NCBI RefSeq assembly: GCF_014502795.1
Contig: NZ_JACVHF010000026.1
Coordinates: 1-40,636, forward strand
From: Heliobacterium chlorum
GTDB taxonomy: Bacteria; Bacillota; Desulfitobacteriia; Heliobacteriales; Heliobacteriaceae
Direction of reading: 5' to 3'
DNA: 40,636 bases
Positions 40,011 to 40,636 of this stretch are shown here, one piece after another. The notes beneath the pieces were generated by a model, which saw only the letters and a list, made by a program, of their open reading frames with translations, was not told the DNA's origin and ran no database searches. Each line of letters opens with the position of its first letter. Position 1 is the first letter of the stretch. A program made the translations under genes and the position numbers.

Positions 40011-40636
40011 TCATGATGAAACCGGCTTTTCTAGAGTTTCACAAGAACTTTTTTTAGTCAAGAGAACTCCGTTCATTTGTGCGAGGGCTTTGGCCATCTC
40101 GTCAACACCGATGTGGTCGAGGTAGATGTCGACCGTAGTCTGAATGGTCGTATGTCCCAAGACTTCCTGTACGACTTTCATGGATTTTGTGGCATCCAGA
40201 ATGAACAACCCGGCCGTATGCCGTAAGCTGTGGAAGGTCGTCTTCGGCAGACCAGCTTTGTCTAACAGCTTCTCGAACATCCGGGTGAACGATGTGGGAT
40301 CGAGTGGCCGTCCATCGTTAGAACAGAAGACGAGGTCATAATTAAGGTACTTGTCGCCACAATTTCTTTGTCCTGATCCACGCTAAGTTTGTGTTTATGT
40401 ATGTCTATCATTAAATCAGCCGGTATCGGTAGAGGCCGTTTGCTCCGTTGAGTCTTTGGCGTCTGGAAGATCAGATGTGTCTTCTTTCCTTTATCATCGG
40501 GTTTTTGAATACGCTGCAAGGTCTGCCGGACGTACAGTATCCGCCGATCAAAATCAATATCTTGCCAGCGGAGGCCCAACAGTTCCCCTCGACGTAAGCC
40601 CAACCGTAACTCCAATAGAAAAGCAGCGTACAATCT
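40011..40636 (-). pseudogene. int: Tyrosine recombinase / integrase, frameshifted, N-terminus outside window
   Basis: The catalytic domain of an XerC/Tn916-like integrase. The first frame (from the window edge) has LRLGLRRGELLGLRWQDIDF with the catalytic Arg, and TPKTQRSKRPLPIP. Near 40360 one base is missing after DQDKEIV, and the frame continues as GDKYLNYDLVFCSNDGRPLDP, FHSLRHTAGLF (His-x-x-Arg), EVLGHTTIQTT (His) and VDIYLDHIG (Tyr). All catalytic residues are coded but not in one frame. It is adjacent to the tRNA-Pro attachment fragment and is a different subtype from the two integrases on the left. Confidence 0.85.

Overview
The window comes from an endospore-forming Firmicute. Support is a SpoVG homologue, a Spo0E-like peptide, many intrinsic terminators, strong AGGAGG-type ribosome binding sites, and several membrane proteins of a type (CBO0543-like) common in Bacilli and anaerobic Clostridia. 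A Peptococcaceae-like or Heliobacterium-like anaerobe is my best guess from style alone; no housekeeping gene settles it. The region is accessory DNA: two kinds of integrase-borne island, several transposable elements, many broken genes and long gene-poor stretches filled with hairpins.

Left part (1-5.3 kb). A gene for an exported copper-amine-oxidase-like stalk-domain protein (minus strand, 2194-2737) was cut by an IS66-family element, and a group II intron (324-2193) then landed one base inside the IS66 terminus. Next come an orphan PD-(D/E)XK nuclease-like gene and a first tyrosine integrase. Middle-left (5.3-9.1 kb): a 5'-truncated DUF726-like hydrolase abuts, at a recombination junction, a five-gene translationally coupled phage-like operon (methyltransferase tail, small protein, dNMP kinase, sigma-like regulator, hypothetical), followed by a PAS protein.

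Centre (9.1-22.8 kb). A 0.9 kb stretch of degenerate repeats is interrupted by a clear composite transposon (9997-17980): two near-identical IS4-family copies in direct orientation flank one 1482-residue, SLH-anchored surface protein, and the whole unit is bordered by a 9-bp target duplication GGTTGCCGC. Beyond it lie small island genes, a frameshifted membrane protein, a second integrase about 95% like the first, and the 3' fragment of a tRNA-Thr gene that marks the island's attachment end at about 22.77 kb.

Right part (22.8-40.6 kb). Genes include a zinc-ribbon protein with a structured leader, DNA-3-methyladenine glycosylase (tag), a membrane 4Fe-4S protein, an HxlR/flavin-oxidoreductase divergon, spoVG followed by a nucleotidyltransferase, a YolD-like protein, an Nramp transporter with a 35-bp dyad over its promoter, and four paralogous CBO0543-like membrane proteins. 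Between them are four copies of a roughly 140-bp dispersed repeat, six long terminator-like inverted repeats, a 1.5 kb gene-free array of stacked terminators, two small-RNA candidates, and remnants of an aldehyde dehydrogenase, an exonuclease-BRCT protein and two methyltransferases. The right end is a third island boundary: a tRNA-Pro 3' fragment, three GGCGTCA boxes spaced exactly 13 bp apart, and a frameshifted integrase running off the window.
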